Assembly (NCBI GenBank): GCA_019914995.1 | Contig: CM034144.1 | Coordinates: 6,789,489 to 6,853,488, forward strand | Direction of reading: 5' to 3' | Length of the DNA: 64,000 nt | Source of the DNA: Acanthochlamys bracteata | Lineage: Eukaryota; Streptophyta; Magnoliopsida; Pandanales; Velloziaceae | Shown: one piece after another, positions 23,180 through 35,138 of the stretch | Layout: each line of letters opens with the position of its first letter | How positions within the stretch are numbered: the first letter of the stretch is position 1 | Position numbers and translations under genes: made by a program | Notes under the pieces: model-generated | Told to the model about the DNA's origin: nothing | The model's database searches: none | The model's input: the letters and a program-made list of their open reading frames with translations, nothing else

Positions 23180-26100
23180 ACCTGTTTCAGTTGTCAAAAT
23201 TTCCAAATTTCGAAATACCTGTTTCAGTTGTTTGGCAGTGCTGATCAGATGTTTTTGGACTATCTGGAAATTAATTCTCCTGCAGTTTGCATAGAAATTG
23301 CGCAATAATATATGTCAAATTCTTGACGACAATGTTTACGTTTTCAAGCTATACAAGCAAAATACGAAGTTTCCCAGAATAATTAAGGTATACATTTTGT
23401 TTTTTCTAAAGATTTTTGAGATCTAATAAACGCATATCTCCGAAATTAGATTGGAAAACAACTTCTTTGCAGCTTACAGGAATGAAAAACCTAATTTTCT
23501 TTGTTTTTTTTTCTTTCTTATTCTTATATTTGATCATTGACTTTAATTTCAGAGTCCTTAATCATTCGCACACCTGCAGTAAGTGAGTGCCAATTCTTCG
23601 TTACGTGCAGCTTCCGCCGCGAAGTAAAATCCGTTGAAAATATTTATTTTGAAAAACATGATAACACGTAAACAAAAAAGAATAGGTTAAATTAAATCTT
23701 GTTTATTCAAATATGTTGTCCAATTAATTTATTTGAACTTTGGACCTCATGAAAACTTGTACTGACTTCTCATCTGTATATATTAATATATTTGGAGAAT
23801 AATTTGCACTCGTATATATTTAAAGTATGATGAAATCAGATTAACTAAAATATTTCTAACAAATAACATCTGTATATATTTAAAGTTGCACACATGTGAG
23901 AATGTCTTTTGATTTGTCTATATCCTCTTATTGTAAAGAAGGATTTTAATAAATCAAATAGTTTCTTCTCGGAAGCAGGTCATGAGAAATATGTATGTAT
24001 TAAATTTTTATTTTTTCTAACCTGCCTAGAAACGCAATACATGAATTACAACCTATATTATAAGTAACTAATAGCTTATGATAAACTTCTCCCTAGCTAA
24101 TCTTTCTTCTCCAACGTTTTTTGTTAACAACATATCTTTTAATCTAGAGATTTGCCTAGCTAGATGAGGAGAGCAGCTGCTGCCACCTCCGACGTGGGTT
24201 TTTTCCTATGTGTCCTTCTTGTCTTCCTCGAGCCGTCGACGGTCCAATCTCAGGACCTGGGTGTCATGAACATCACATATACCAGCTTCAGCAAGTCCGA
24301 TGAGAACACGGTGTTTGCAACTAAGGGTGAAAGCTCTATCGACGGTGGCGCACTGCAGATCACACCGGACACTCGGAACGATCCCCAGATTTATCTTGTT
24401 AACAAGTCGGGCCGCGTTTTTCTTAAAAGGCAGTTCAAGCTGTGGGATGACTACGACAACTCTTCTACAACCGGCCGTCGTCGGTTGGCTTCATTTCAAA
24501 CCGTCTTCGTTGTCAATGTCTTTCGGCCAGACAACAGTACCCCAGGCGAAGGCCTTGCTTTCCTAATCGCCCCTGACCTCTCCGACCCTCCGCCTGGCAG
24601 CTATGGCGGCTTTCTTGGTCTCACCAACGAGACGACCGATGGAATGCGAAGTAACCACTTCATAGCGGTGGAGTTAGACACTGTGAAACAAGACTACGAC
24701 CCAGATGACAACCATATTGGCCTTAACATCAACTCCGTAAATTCAAGTACTTCAAAGTCATTGGATCCTCTCAACATCACTATTGCCCCAAAGGTTCCTG
24801 CCAACTACACCGTATGGATCGATTACGATGGCAACAAGAAGAATATCTATGCTTACATTGCTCGAGAGGGTTCCCCGAAGCCGAGAGCTGCAGTACTTGA
24901 TTGGCCTCTTGATATAAGGATGTACCTTCAGCAGTGGTCTTACTTTGGCTTTGCGGGTTCTACGGGAAAGACATACGAGCTCAACTGCGTCCTCGCGTGG
25001 AACCTTACCGTTGATGTCATCCCCGATGACCACAAAAGCAGCACACCGGCATGGCTGATAGTCACCATTGTTCTAGCAGTTTTGACAGCATTGGTACTTG
25101 TGCTTGCAGTTGTAGGACTACGTTGTTATCGGAAAAGAGTGAATAGAGGCGACGAGATATCGAAGTCATTGATTCGATTGCCGGGGATGCCGAGAGAGTT
25201 CAATTACAAGGAAGTCAAGAAAGCAACCAACAACTTCAACATAAGCAACAAGTTAGGGCAAGGAGGGTTCGGAGTTGTGTACAAGGGTGTTGTCCAAGAA
25301 CCTGAAGGGAACATTGAGGTTGCTGTGAAGATGTTCTCCAGGGAGAACAGCAGAAAGTTCCAGGAGGACTTCCTGGCTGAACTCACCATCATCAACCGGC
25401 TCCGTCACAAGAATCTCGTCCGCCTTGTCGGTAAGTAAACCTCTGGATAAAAATCGTTGAACTTTCTTTTCTTTCTTTTTTTTCTTTAATTAATTTAACA
25501 ATTTCCTGTATTGATCTTGTTAGCTGTGTTCAACTTGTTCTTTGTTTATTGCCAAGTTGTGGCTACCTTTTCATTGGTCCAGATCGCCATGCTTCTTCTA
25601 GCTATAAGGTTATTGTCTGCCATGCGCAAAGATGCACGTGTTTTTCGTGCTTTTCTGTATTTTTAAATGAATCATACTGTTCAAACCCTAGCTAACTAGA
25701 ATTAAATGTTTTTACCTTGAATTAGGTTATGCCTTCATAGGAATTGTAAAAAGTAAAATTTTCCATTAATGCCGCAGGTTGGTGCCATAGAAGAGGCGTG
25801 CTGCTTCTAGTCTACGAATTTATGCCTAATGGAAGTTTGGACCAGCACCTGTTCGGCGGCCCTGAAACGCCGGTCCTCCCCTGGGAAAGGCGATATAACG
25901 TGCTCGTTGGTGTTGCTTCCGCCCTGCACTACCTGCACAACGGGTACGACCAAGTTGTCTTCCACCGCGACTTGAAGGCGTCCAACATCTTGCTCGACGC
26001 CAGCTTCCAAGCCCGCCTAGGTGATTTCGGTCTAGCTCGTGCTATAGAAAACGGAAGAACAGCCTCCTACACTGAAGTCGAGGGCGTCGTTCCTGGGACA

Positions 26101-26584
26101 TTTGGATACATAGCCCCTGAATGCTTCCACGAAGGCAGAGCAACCTGCGAGTCCGAAGTTTTCAGCTTCGGTGCCGTCATTCTTGAAGTTGTATCCGGAC
26201 GTCCACCGTACCGTGAGGTTGGAGGATTCCGTTGTCTTGTGGATTGGGTATGGAAGCTGCACCGCGAAGGCAACCTACTTGCTGCAGTCGATGCTCGCCT
26301 TCTGGGAGACTACAATCCAGAACAAGCCGAGCGCCTGCTTCTACTCGGCATCGCTTGCAGCCACCCTGACCCAAGTGCCAGGCCAAAGACGGGAGATGTA
26401 CAACTTGTCACAGAAGGTACGAAGCAGCCACCAACCGTTCCGCCATTCCAGCCACCTTTTGTGTGGCAATCCTCAGCCGGTAACGGTGGCACAAAAGAGA
26501 ATTCTTCAGGTTATGTCACATCGCCTGTGCCCACGTTATCTACAGGCCGGCAAACTATATGATCGAGATGAGTGATTTATAGTA
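23180..26584 (+). repeat. Right arm of large LecRK inverted repeat
   Basis: Reverse-complement partner of 14763-18363, with near-identical stretches such as the promoter-distal block 23240-23600 against 17860-18215. It contains LecRK copy B with its promoter and intron. The left boundary is at gtacctgtttcagttgtcaa (23180), the right boundary near the shared gatcgagatgagtgatttat (26561-26580). Confidence 0.9.
24164..26562 (+). CDS. L-type lectin receptor kinase, copy B (intact)
   Basis: Two exons, 24164..25430 and 25778..26562, join at RLVG/GWCHRRG and give 683 residues. Order: signal peptide (about 1-29), legume-lectin beta domain (about 30-275, with [20 protein letters not shown] and a Gly/Asp/Asn-rich carbohydrate and metal site region), transmembrane helix (about 295-318, [17 protein letters not shown]), then kinase. 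The kinase has glycine loop LGQGGFGVV near 364, Lys near 389 (EVAVKMF), FHRDLKASN near 487, DFGLAR near 505 and GTFGYIAPE. All catalytic residues are present. L-type LecRKs sense extracellular signals at the plasma membrane, often in defence. The C-terminal tail lacks about 8 residues (24 bases near 26492) that copy A has. Confidence 0.92.
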
Positions 26585-29092
26585 AGCCTCCGATACTCTT
26601 TTGCCGGTCGATCCAATATATATGTTTTGATCCCAGCAAAGAAAGTGATCGCTCAAATTTGTGTACATGGAACAAATTTTATTGCTAATTGAGCTTTTTT
26701 TTTATTACTAAAATCTGTAGTCACTCTTTTTAATTATTACCATTTAATTTTGAAAAGAATTTTTGAAAAATCATCAATTAACTTGGTTGATAACAGCTAA
26801 TAAGCTAGGTTTCTTATTGTTCTTTGATCTAGAAAGGAATTTATGTTTCTTACTTTTCAATATACGAAAGCAATGATTGTTCTTCTCCAAAAGAAAACAA
26901 TAAATAATAAGAAGAAACCATATCCTTCATGCTAACAACTGCATGCTTACGTAGATCTGATTACGTTCTCTTAATTATCATGGCGTTTAAAATATCAAAT
27001 AAAAAATTGAAGTGTCTTATTTTCACATTGCATAATTTCTACGCTGAATGAATGGTTTTTTGTCAAAGGGACGACTTATTAAAAACATTCCCGAGTTTTA
27101 TAGTCCAAAATATTTTACCAGATTTTAATAATAGGAAGTTGGAAAATATATTGAATTGGCTTATTATCATGATGCTAATTTAACATTTCTACATTCAATT
27201 TTTTTTTTTTAATTTTCAAATTTAAGAATGAAGAATTTTGAGCTGTTAGTCTTTAATTACTAACAGCTCTTACACATTCTTTCACATTCGATATTATAAA
27301 GATTTTTCTGCTGCGTGACTTATACGCGCATGAAAAACATGCCCTTTAACTGTAAAGCTACAAAAAATAAATTCACTTTTAGTTATAAAAAAATTATAAA
27401 TTATTCTCATTCAAAGTAAAAAAGTTTACTTTCTTATAGCGAGATGGATGTATAAGCAAGCCCATTTATATAATATTATTGGGCTTTTGCAAATGGGCGT
27501 TGTAACAGTTTCATTCAAATGGCGTACAGAAATTAAACTCATATTTTGGGCCACGGTTAAATTTTCTACCTCAAAAGCCCATACTTTTGTAAATCATTTA
27601 ACAAATAAAAGTAAATCACTTTAAGTAATCAATCGATCTTTATTCGTAGTGAATTTTCTTTGATAGCCTACAACAGGAGATTAACACAGACATTAATTAG
27701 AATAGGTTCCATAATATTATCATAGACTAAATATTTATTACAATTTCGAATTTATAGTAATTGCTCGAATAACAATATCGAAATCATTAGCATTGAAATA
27801 AAGCTAGCTAATTTAATTATGATAGACTTGCTTCTTTTAGGAAGGATAGTGAATTATTAGATTAAGAATTTATTAAGAAGTTTAATAAATTAAGTAGAAG
27901 TAGTTGATCAGATAGTTCGCTCGCTATGTTCCTTGAACGAAGAAGCAATTTTAGAAAATTTTTATATCGGAAGACACTTAATCTAAACTACGGACTGACT
28001 TAAATTTCTTAGGGAAGTTTGTTCGGATTGATATAGTCAGAATTTCAGAAGGTTATCTTTACGATAACAAAAAAGTTATTTATCTAAAATTTAATTATCA
28101 CAATTATTATTTTCACAACGACGACAAATAAATTTAAATTTTTGCTTTGGTATTAAAATAAAAATTTTCAATCTTATTTAGCAATTCAATATACTTATAA
28201 ATATATATATATATATATATTTTTATAATACTAAATAATAAAAATTTTAAATAAAAATAAATATTTAAAAAATAGTATATATTTTAAAATTTTATATTTA
28301 AGATAATTATAGTGATTCACGTCAATACTGACTTTTTTTAGAGAAGTTGTTTTTTTTCTAATTTTTTTTTATATTATTCAGGAGATGTAATTGTTGTTAT
28401 TTTTTTAATTTTTTTTTTTTTAAAGAGTTGCTTTTGATATGAAATAAGTGAAGGGTACATAATGTTTATATTTGCCGTCTTTCTTCACGACATTGAATAA
28501 CTTGAAGACTAACATTTCTAAATTTCTTACTTTTAAAATTTTAATCTCACCACTTTATAGTTCTCCAAATATTCAATTTTTTTTTCCGTCAAATTGCGAT
28601 ATACGACTAACTCGAGTACTTGCAAGAGCTATAAAGAAATCATAAACAGTCAAATTGTCCCAATTTTAGTCATTTGTTTAGTAAATGGTTCTATATTGCA
28701 ATTATATAACTGCTAAATAGAAATCCAAAGTTTATAATTTCACCAACACTTTTACACTAATTTTATTAAAATATATTGTAATATAAAATAATTAAAAATT
28801 TATCCCTTCATACCGTTCAAGCAAAACGGCCCTCTTTAGCTGACGTGCGTTTCCATTCGAAGAACATTTTGATTGAATGTGAAATCAAAACAAATACACT
28901 CCAAATACGTTTAAGATCATTCTCATTTAATACAGCAATTAATTACTAATTAAATATTAAACACAGCCCATCAACATCAATCTTACACCTCTCTAATCTT
29001 CTTATTGGACGAAATAAAAAATCAACGGCCTCCATTCACCGACACCACCGAATATGATCCATCAACTCCGATCCTGACCGTTGATGCGACCG
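26585..29092. other. AT-rich intergenic DNA without a gene
   Basis: Nothing on either strand supports a gene. Contents: A/T-rich simple sequence, a (TA)n run at 28200-28222, and a short palindromic pair around 27459-27496 (agcccatttat and gcaaatgggc). No recognisable transposon domain. Confidence 0.55.
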
Positions 29093-29093
29093 C

Positions 29094-29104
29094 CTTATAT
29101 AAAT
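29094..29104 (+). promoter_or_regulatory. TATA box of the PLATZ gene
   Basis: cttatataaat lies about 375 bases upstream of the proposed start codon, in GC-richer DNA that breaks the AT-rich spacer. Position and context fit a plant TATA box followed by a CT-rich leader. Confidence 0.6.
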
Positions 29105-29472
29105 TCCCTCCCATCCGAACCCTCTTGAACATAGCACAACAATCTTTTTCATTTCTAGTTCAATAGTCTTCTCCTGCTCTCTGTTCTCCTTTCTTCTTTC
29201 CTTCCCTTGCTCTGTTTAAATATCTTGATTCACAAACCATTTCATAATCCAACTTTCTTCACCTTATCAAGATTTTGTAGAGGTGAGCGGCTGTGATTAT
29301 TGGATACCCATTTTCTTGGGATCGTTTTTTGCTCTGTTTTTCGATTGTTTGAGTTCATACGGTTGAAGTTTTTTATTTTTTTAGTTTCTTTGTTAGTTTG
29401 GAAGAATCCGGCGAGCTGGCTATCGAGAACAAGAAGATTGTTGGCTTTCTAGGAGCCAAGAATAAGAAAGTT

Positions 29473-30136
29473 ATGGTAAGCAAGAAAAAATCCATTTTTA
29501 CTTGGAGAAGAAATTAATTATATATGTTTCAAAGCTTTATTTTATTTTATTTTATTTGGGATTAGATAATTAATTAATACATACATATAGCTTGGACCGA
29601 TGATCGGAATGATGAGAGAAGAAGATTTAGGCCCGCCGTGGCTCCGGCCACTACTGAAAACGAACTTCTTCGTGCCTTGTGAAATCCACACGGAAGCACA
29701 CAAGAGCGAATGTAATATGTACTGCCTCGATTGCATGGGCAACGCTCTCTGTTCCTACTGCCTCGCCGCCTACCACCACAAAGATCACCATGTCGTCCAG
29801 GTAACTAATCAAACGCACAGATATTTTGATCAATTTTCTTTTTATATAGTTATTATTGATTTGCTGCTGCGCGCAGATACGAAGGTCTTCGTACCATAAC
29901 GTGATCAGAGTATCAGAAGTTTCCAAGTTCATTGACATCTCCTGCGTGCAGACCTACATTATCAACAGCGCCAAAATCGTCTTCTTAAATGAAAGACCGC
30001 AGCCTAGGCCCGGGAAGGGAGTGACTAACACCTGTGAGATTTGCTGCAGAAGTTTGCTGGATTCATTCCGCTTCTGCTCTCTTGGCTGCAAGGTACGCTC
30101 CCTTTAATTTTTTCCCCTATCTTTTACTTTGTCTTC

Positions 30137-30170
<34 letters not shown>

Positions 30171-31013
30171 AGAAGAACGATGAAGTGTTGTTAATTAAAA
30201 TGCTGATAATTTTGAACTTACTATATATAAGAAACACTGCTTAATTCGAAGTACATGGATATATAGAAGAACGATCGATGAAGCTTTAATTACTTTTGAG
30301 CTTGCATGAGATTCTCATAATATTATTTTTTGGAGAGTTAAGTACGCATGAATGAGTGTTTTAGGAAAAGTTTCATCTTTTCCAAGCAACACTGTGTAGC
30401 TCCTTTGCTTGCTTTCGACAACTTTTAGTTATATATTACACAGAATCTCATCTAACACTGCTAGCAAAAGTTTCAAACTTTCCAAGCACTTAATTGCCAA
30501 CTCATATATACTAATTACCTACTGTTCTAATTCATCTGCCCTTGCTTATTGCTGCATGTATATATACTTTACGTACGAACGTACGTGTAGGAACTAACCA
30601 GACGCTAGCTGTTGTTTTGAAATTTGAATCATACTGAAGCTGTAAATATATAATAATTAATGTTATAATTTAATGAATGAAATAAATTTTTTAGTTTGTT
30701 AATATTTATGTACAATTATTTTGTATAAACGTATTCGTAGCTCGGAGGCATGAAACGAGGCGATCCAGAGCTGACATTTGCGTTAAGACCGAGATCAACC
30801 GGACGTGATGGCGGCTACGAATCATCAGACGATTACTCGCCGCGAAAAATAAGAAAGTCGACGGATATAGGCACATCTTCGGTCGACGGAAAAAATTATT
30901 ACAGATCATGGTCGGACGACATTGCAAGTAATATTTCTCCGGGCACTCCTCCGATCGCCAGCCATACGTTTTCCCGACGAAAGGGTATTCCTCACCGAGC
31001 TCCTTTCCGGTAA
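29473..31013 (+). CDS. PLATZ family zinc-dependent transcription factor
   Basis: Four coding exons: 29473..29475 (only the ATG), 29591..29800, 29877..30092 and 30741..31013. They give 233 residues starting [20 protein letters not shown]. The alternative is an internal start at 29600 or 29615 within exon 2. The PLATZ core is complete: [90 protein letters not shown] and [25 protein letters not shown] proteins are plant-specific and bind A/T-rich DNA, generally repressing transcription. The variable C-terminus is Ser/Arg-rich and ends in a basic stretch ([14 protein letters not shown]). A (TA)n run at 30137-30163 lies in the last intron. Confidence 0.9.
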
Positions 31014-33260
31014 AAAAAAAAAAAAAAAGAAAATATTTATTTGTATGTAGAAATCAAACAAAGTTAATAGATCAGTTATGCATATACATAGCGTAATGTA
31101 ATAGGAAAAGATAGCAGGAAATAGAGAAGTAATCAAAAGCATATTTAGTTCTTCACTTAATTATCTTCTCTGAATATACTATCTATCTGCATCTATATTA
31201 TTAATTCTATTAATTTAATTTTGTAGTTAAACCATTTATGCGTAGAATTTTTTTTTTTTTCATTTGTTAATTTACGTGGTGGTTTATAGTTGTGAAATAT
31301 ATTTATCAACGGTAGTGATGGTATCTTGAGGGAGGTCGTAATCATGGGAAGTGACTTGGGGGACACGACACCCACCTCCTTCGTCTCCAATTAATAATAA
31401 TAAAAGATTGCGACCTCTGCTTTCATATTCTCCGCTCTTTATTTATTATTTTAGTTTTTCGTTCTTTTGTTTTCGCACCACATACACAAATTAACCATTA
31501 AATAGAAAAAAGAAAAAAGAAGAGAGCCGTGTAGAATCAATCTACCCACTACTACTCTACTCTCCCTTCCTTCCTCATCCATATATTATATTATTATTAT
31601 TCGACTAATTATAGCTTATTAAATGTTAAAAAATTACTTATTAATAATATTGTGATAATCGAAATGATATGATCTTTTTAATTTTTTTGTTACCAACTAG
31701 TTTGGAACGAATTTGACACATTGCAGTAATTATCGACATACTTTTTTATAAAAAAAACATTTTAAAATTTTTTAAAATAACGAACACTTTAACCTAAAAC
31801 TAATAAAATAACTATTAATAAATTTTATGATATAAATTTTTGAATATTTTTTATAATTACAAAATTATAAAATATTTTTATTAAAACTATTCAAAAATTA
31901 AAGTGAAAAAAATAAATAAACTCTCCGACCATTCACTTATCAGTATATCTTCACTCTCGTTACTAGCTTGAAGATTAATCTTAGAACTTGTTCGAATAGT
32001 GTGGAAGTATTTTTAAAATAAAAATTTTTTGAAATAAAAAATATTTTTATTTTTAAAAAATAGGTTTTATTTTTTAATTTAAAACAATAAAATTAAAATC
32101 TTATTATGTAATTTTTTTTCATTTTCTAAATTTTAAATAAATTTTTTAAATATTTATAAAATATAATTAAAAATAATAAAATTAAAAAATACTTTTTTGA
32201 TAAGTTGAATCAGACCGCCACTTAATCAGTTACGAAATGTTCAACTGAAAATTCAGAAAATATAGACTACACTATCTCACTACACAACTAATAACTAAAG
32301 AAGAGCTCATTAGTTTCTTCAAAACAAATCATACTATTAATTACTTGCATTAGAAATTAATAATAGATTAATTAATAATGCATAATTATATATATTATTA
32401 ACCAAATTAAGTAACCATCAATGAATCAATCTAGCTGTATCAAAACCGTGAATGAATCTTGACCGTATCAGAAGTTAAATTATGTGTGGATTAAAATTCT
32501 CTGAAACCTCGTGACAATATTAACTAATTTATTAGTCAACTCAAGTAGAACAATGATACCAATTAATATCAGCGCATGCATGCTTGACTAATTTTCCCAA
32601 CCTTTATATTTTAATTAGTAGAAAATTAATTTATTAAAATTGATTTTTGTGAGACAAGATAAACTATATTATCAACAAATAAATATGAACAAAATCTAAA
32701 AAAAATAAATAAGTCCATACAATTTTAATATTTTAAACACATTATATATATAATTCATAGAGGGGCACTCTTTTTTTTAAAGAAAACTTCTGAGCATTCT
32801 ATTTTTAATTTATAAAAAATAAAAAATTTTAATAATATATATATTATATTATTTCTGATATTTTGATTAAGTAATCGAATGGAGATAAATTTGTGATCCA
32901 ATTGAACTGAAATTTTATAAATAAATTTTTAATTTATATTTTTTTATATTTAACTATAAAAATTAGATTTAAAAATTATTTCGTCTTTAAAACGAAAAAA
33001 AAAAATAACTTAAATAACTTTATCCCTCCCCGTTCATAAAACTAGCTATGTTTTAATTAGAAAGTTCTTATATAATAAATTATTAAGTTTATTTTTCATA
33101 AAATTTAATTAGATGTAAGTCGAAAAGTAACGTCAGCCGTGACTCGTGACTCTCAGTGTCTGTTACCCGTGACGCCCTTGCCCACGTCAATCAATCAACT
33201 CCCTGCATTTTGACTTCCAAACTTTTCCAACTGTTTCCCGCTCTCTCTCTCTCTCTCTCA
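31014..33260. other. Intergenic DNA with two MITE-like elements
   Basis: Two elements stand out. One is an AT-rich MITE-like copy at about 31985-32220 (starts near cttgttcgaatagtgtgg, ends near ttgaatcagaccgccac). The other is a decayed copy of the fold-back family at about 32762-33005 (ggggcactc ... cttctgagcattctattttt ... ccaattgaactgaaatttta). No coding capacity was recognised. Confidence 0.5.
33241..33259. repeat. (CT)n microsatellite next to a TATA box
   Basis: Nineteen bases of alternating CT directly precede the TATA box of the PADRE gene. CT/GA tracts at this position are common core-promoter components in plants (Y patch). Confidence 0.8.
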
Positions 33261-33261
33261 A

Positions 33262-33271
33262 TCTATATATA
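33262..33271 (+). promoter_or_regulatory. TATA box of the PADRE/DUF4228 gene
   Basis: tctatatata lies right after the CT tract. Transcription would start near 33295, which leaves a 5' leader of only about 25-30 bases before the ATG at 33321. Therefore the upstream in-frame codons from 33156 are not coding. Confidence 0.65.
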
Positions 33272-33320
33272 CACGAACCTCCTCCGTGTTTTCTTTAATT
33301 CCCTACTAATTGATCGATCG

Positions 33321-33941
33321 ATGATGGGTTCTTTCATTTCTCGCATGAAGAAAATCTCTCAATCCAACAACAACACTACTACTGTTCCTTTCTTGCCGCC
33401 GACGGTGAAGGTCATAACGCTCGCCGGAGCGCTCGTCGAGTACGACTATCCTTTACCAGTTTCAGAGATCATTTCATCAGAGACCTCCACAGATATTAAT
33501 AACTCAAATACTGCTACCTTCTTTGTATGTGATTCCGATCAGTTATACAGTGGTGTTGAGTTTCCGGCAATGAGATATGATGAGTACGTCGAGCTGGGTA
33601 GTCTCTATTTCGTTCTACCTGCTTCGAAGTTGAAGTACCCGTTAACGGACTCCGATATGGCCTCGTTGGCCGTGAAAGCTAGCGCCGCTTTGATGAACAC
33701 AACTAATACTACTACTGTTTTGAAGAAGAAGAAGCAGCAGCAGCAGCGACGGAGTACAGTTGCTCCGGCGGATCAATGTGATTGCAAGAGTAAAGAGCAA
33801 ATGGAAAGTTTTAGAAGATCATCAGCGGCGGTACTGCAGAAGAAGAACAGCTTTAGAAGACCAACCAATGCTTCGAGGCAGGCGAAATCGAAACGACCGT
33901 TCAGGCCGAGATTGAGCACAATAATAGAATCGGAGATATAA
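33321..33941 (+). CDS. PADRE (DUF4228) domain protein
   Basis: Intronless gene of 206 residues. The start is the ATG just downstream of the TATA box (MMGSFISRMKKISQ). The second Met-Gly could in principle allow N-myristoylation if translation starts there. The DUF4228 core is seen in VKVITLAGALVEYDYPLPVS, then FFVCDSDQLYSGVEFPAMRY and ELGSLYFVLPASKLKYPLTD. The C-terminal third is Lys/Arg/Gln-rich and low in complexity (KKKKQQQQRR, later RQAKSKRPFRPRLSTIIE). Members of this family are often induced by pathogens; the biochemical role is not established. Confidence 0.85.
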   Translation: MMGSFISRMKKISQSNNNTTTVPFLPPTVKVITLAGALVEYDYPLPVSEIISSETSTDINNSNTATFFVCDSDQLYSGVEFPAMRYDEYVELGSLYFVLPASKLKYPLTDSDMASLAVKASAALMNTTNTTTVLKKKKQQQQRRSTVAPADQCDCKSKEQMESFRRSSAAVLQKKNSFRRPTNASRQAKSKRPFRPRLSTIIESEI

Positions 33942-34137
33942 CAGAATCGAAAACCAGAAAAAAAAAAAATTTGTTTAAAATTTGTCGAAACTGTATACGT
34001 ATTTATTAACTAATACATGTATATATATTCATACAGTGACTGCCTAATAATTAATAGCTCACTTTCTTTTTAGTAATTCTGAATTAATTCTGGGTTTAGC
34101 ACACGCAGATGCAAATAATCGGCCGTCGGGTGAATCT

Positions 34138-34375
34138 AGATACCGTTTAAAAAAAGCTTATAAAATAAAATTTATTTAAAATAAAAATATTTTTTTATTT
34201 TTTTAAATTAAAGTTTATTTTTTATTTTTAAAAAAATAATTAAAATATATAATTAAAAAATTTTATTACGTAAATTCTTTATATTTTTTAATTTTTAAAT
34301 AAATTGTTAAATATTTATAAAATATATTTTAAAAAATAAAAATTGAAAAATAATTCCGGAAAAATGCTAAGGCAA
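34138..34375. mobile_element. AT-rich MITE-like element, copy 4
   Basis: Extremely AT-rich, starting near taccgtttaaaaaaagctt and ending near aataattccggaaaaatgc. It shares the block ttattacgtaa...ttttttaatttttaaataaattg with the other copies. No coding capacity. Confidence 0.45.
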
Positions 34376-34814
34376 ATGAGCTCTTAAAATAAAAAGTTTA
34401 TTAAAATTAAAATTTTATTTATAGAGATAAAAAATTTAACAATAACAAAAAACTTCTTTTTAATTATCCGAACTAATACGTAGTACTAGAAGCTTGTAGA
34501 TAGTTCGTGGCAGCGGGTTGGCTGTTGTATTTTGACCTCAATGAATCTCACGGTTGTTTGGCTCCCACGCTGGTTCATTTTAGAACGGTGGCCATTCAAA
34601 ATTCTCAAAATTTTTAGGTTTATTAGTTAATCATGGATTGTTAAAGTAATGAAAAACACGTTTACTTTATACTGTCCAAAAGCACTTCTGAAAAAGCAAT
34701 AAGATGTATGAAGGCCCACATAAGATAAGACCACTAGACATTGACTAAAAGAGCCCAGCCCTAGGAATTGGGCCTTCTTCAATTATAGTTACGAAGCGGT
34801 ATTTGTACAAAAGG

Positions 34815-35138
34815 TGTGTTTATTTTTAAAGACGTGTTTCAAATATCTGTAACTGAATTTCGTGAAAGTAAAAGTTAAAAAGTATAGTTTTTTTAAAAAT
34901 AAAGTGAAAGTGGAGTTCAGTATTTGTGTTTCAATAATTTTTTAAAGTATATTGAAAAGTGAAAGATATAATTGTATTTGGAAGTGTGCAAATAAAAAAG
35001 TTAGAACTGAAGTTTCGCATGTGGAAGTGAAATTCTGAATTTCTTGTGTAATTGAAATATATGAACTGTTCGGAACTCAAAATCTGGTGAGAAAAAGTAA
35101 AATTACGGGCACTTGAAACACGTCCTAAAATAAACTCA
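34815..35138. mobile_element. MITE-like element with about 25-base terminal inverted repeats
   Basis: The left end gtgtttatttttaaagacgt gtttc (34815-34839) is matched by the reverse complement of the right end gaaacacgtcctaaaataaac (35116-35136) with few mismatches. The interior is non-coding. A further copy of the end motif in the same orientation (ctgaaacacgtcctta) lies at 35517-35532, so a second, nested or adjacent element may span about 35110-35532. Confidence 0.6.

Noticed and set aside
26171..26575. 134-codon open frame within LecRK copy B exon 2
   Set aside because: Shadow frame of the kinase exon; the same frame appears in copy A only because of the frameshift.
28200..30163. TA-rich runs as possible replication or scaffold sites
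   Set aside because: Simple microsatellites; no further structure supports a function.
33156..33320. N-terminal extension of the PADRE gene (MSVTRDALAHVNQS...)
   Set aside because: It would place the TATA box and CT tract inside coding sequence; the ATG at 33321 fits better.
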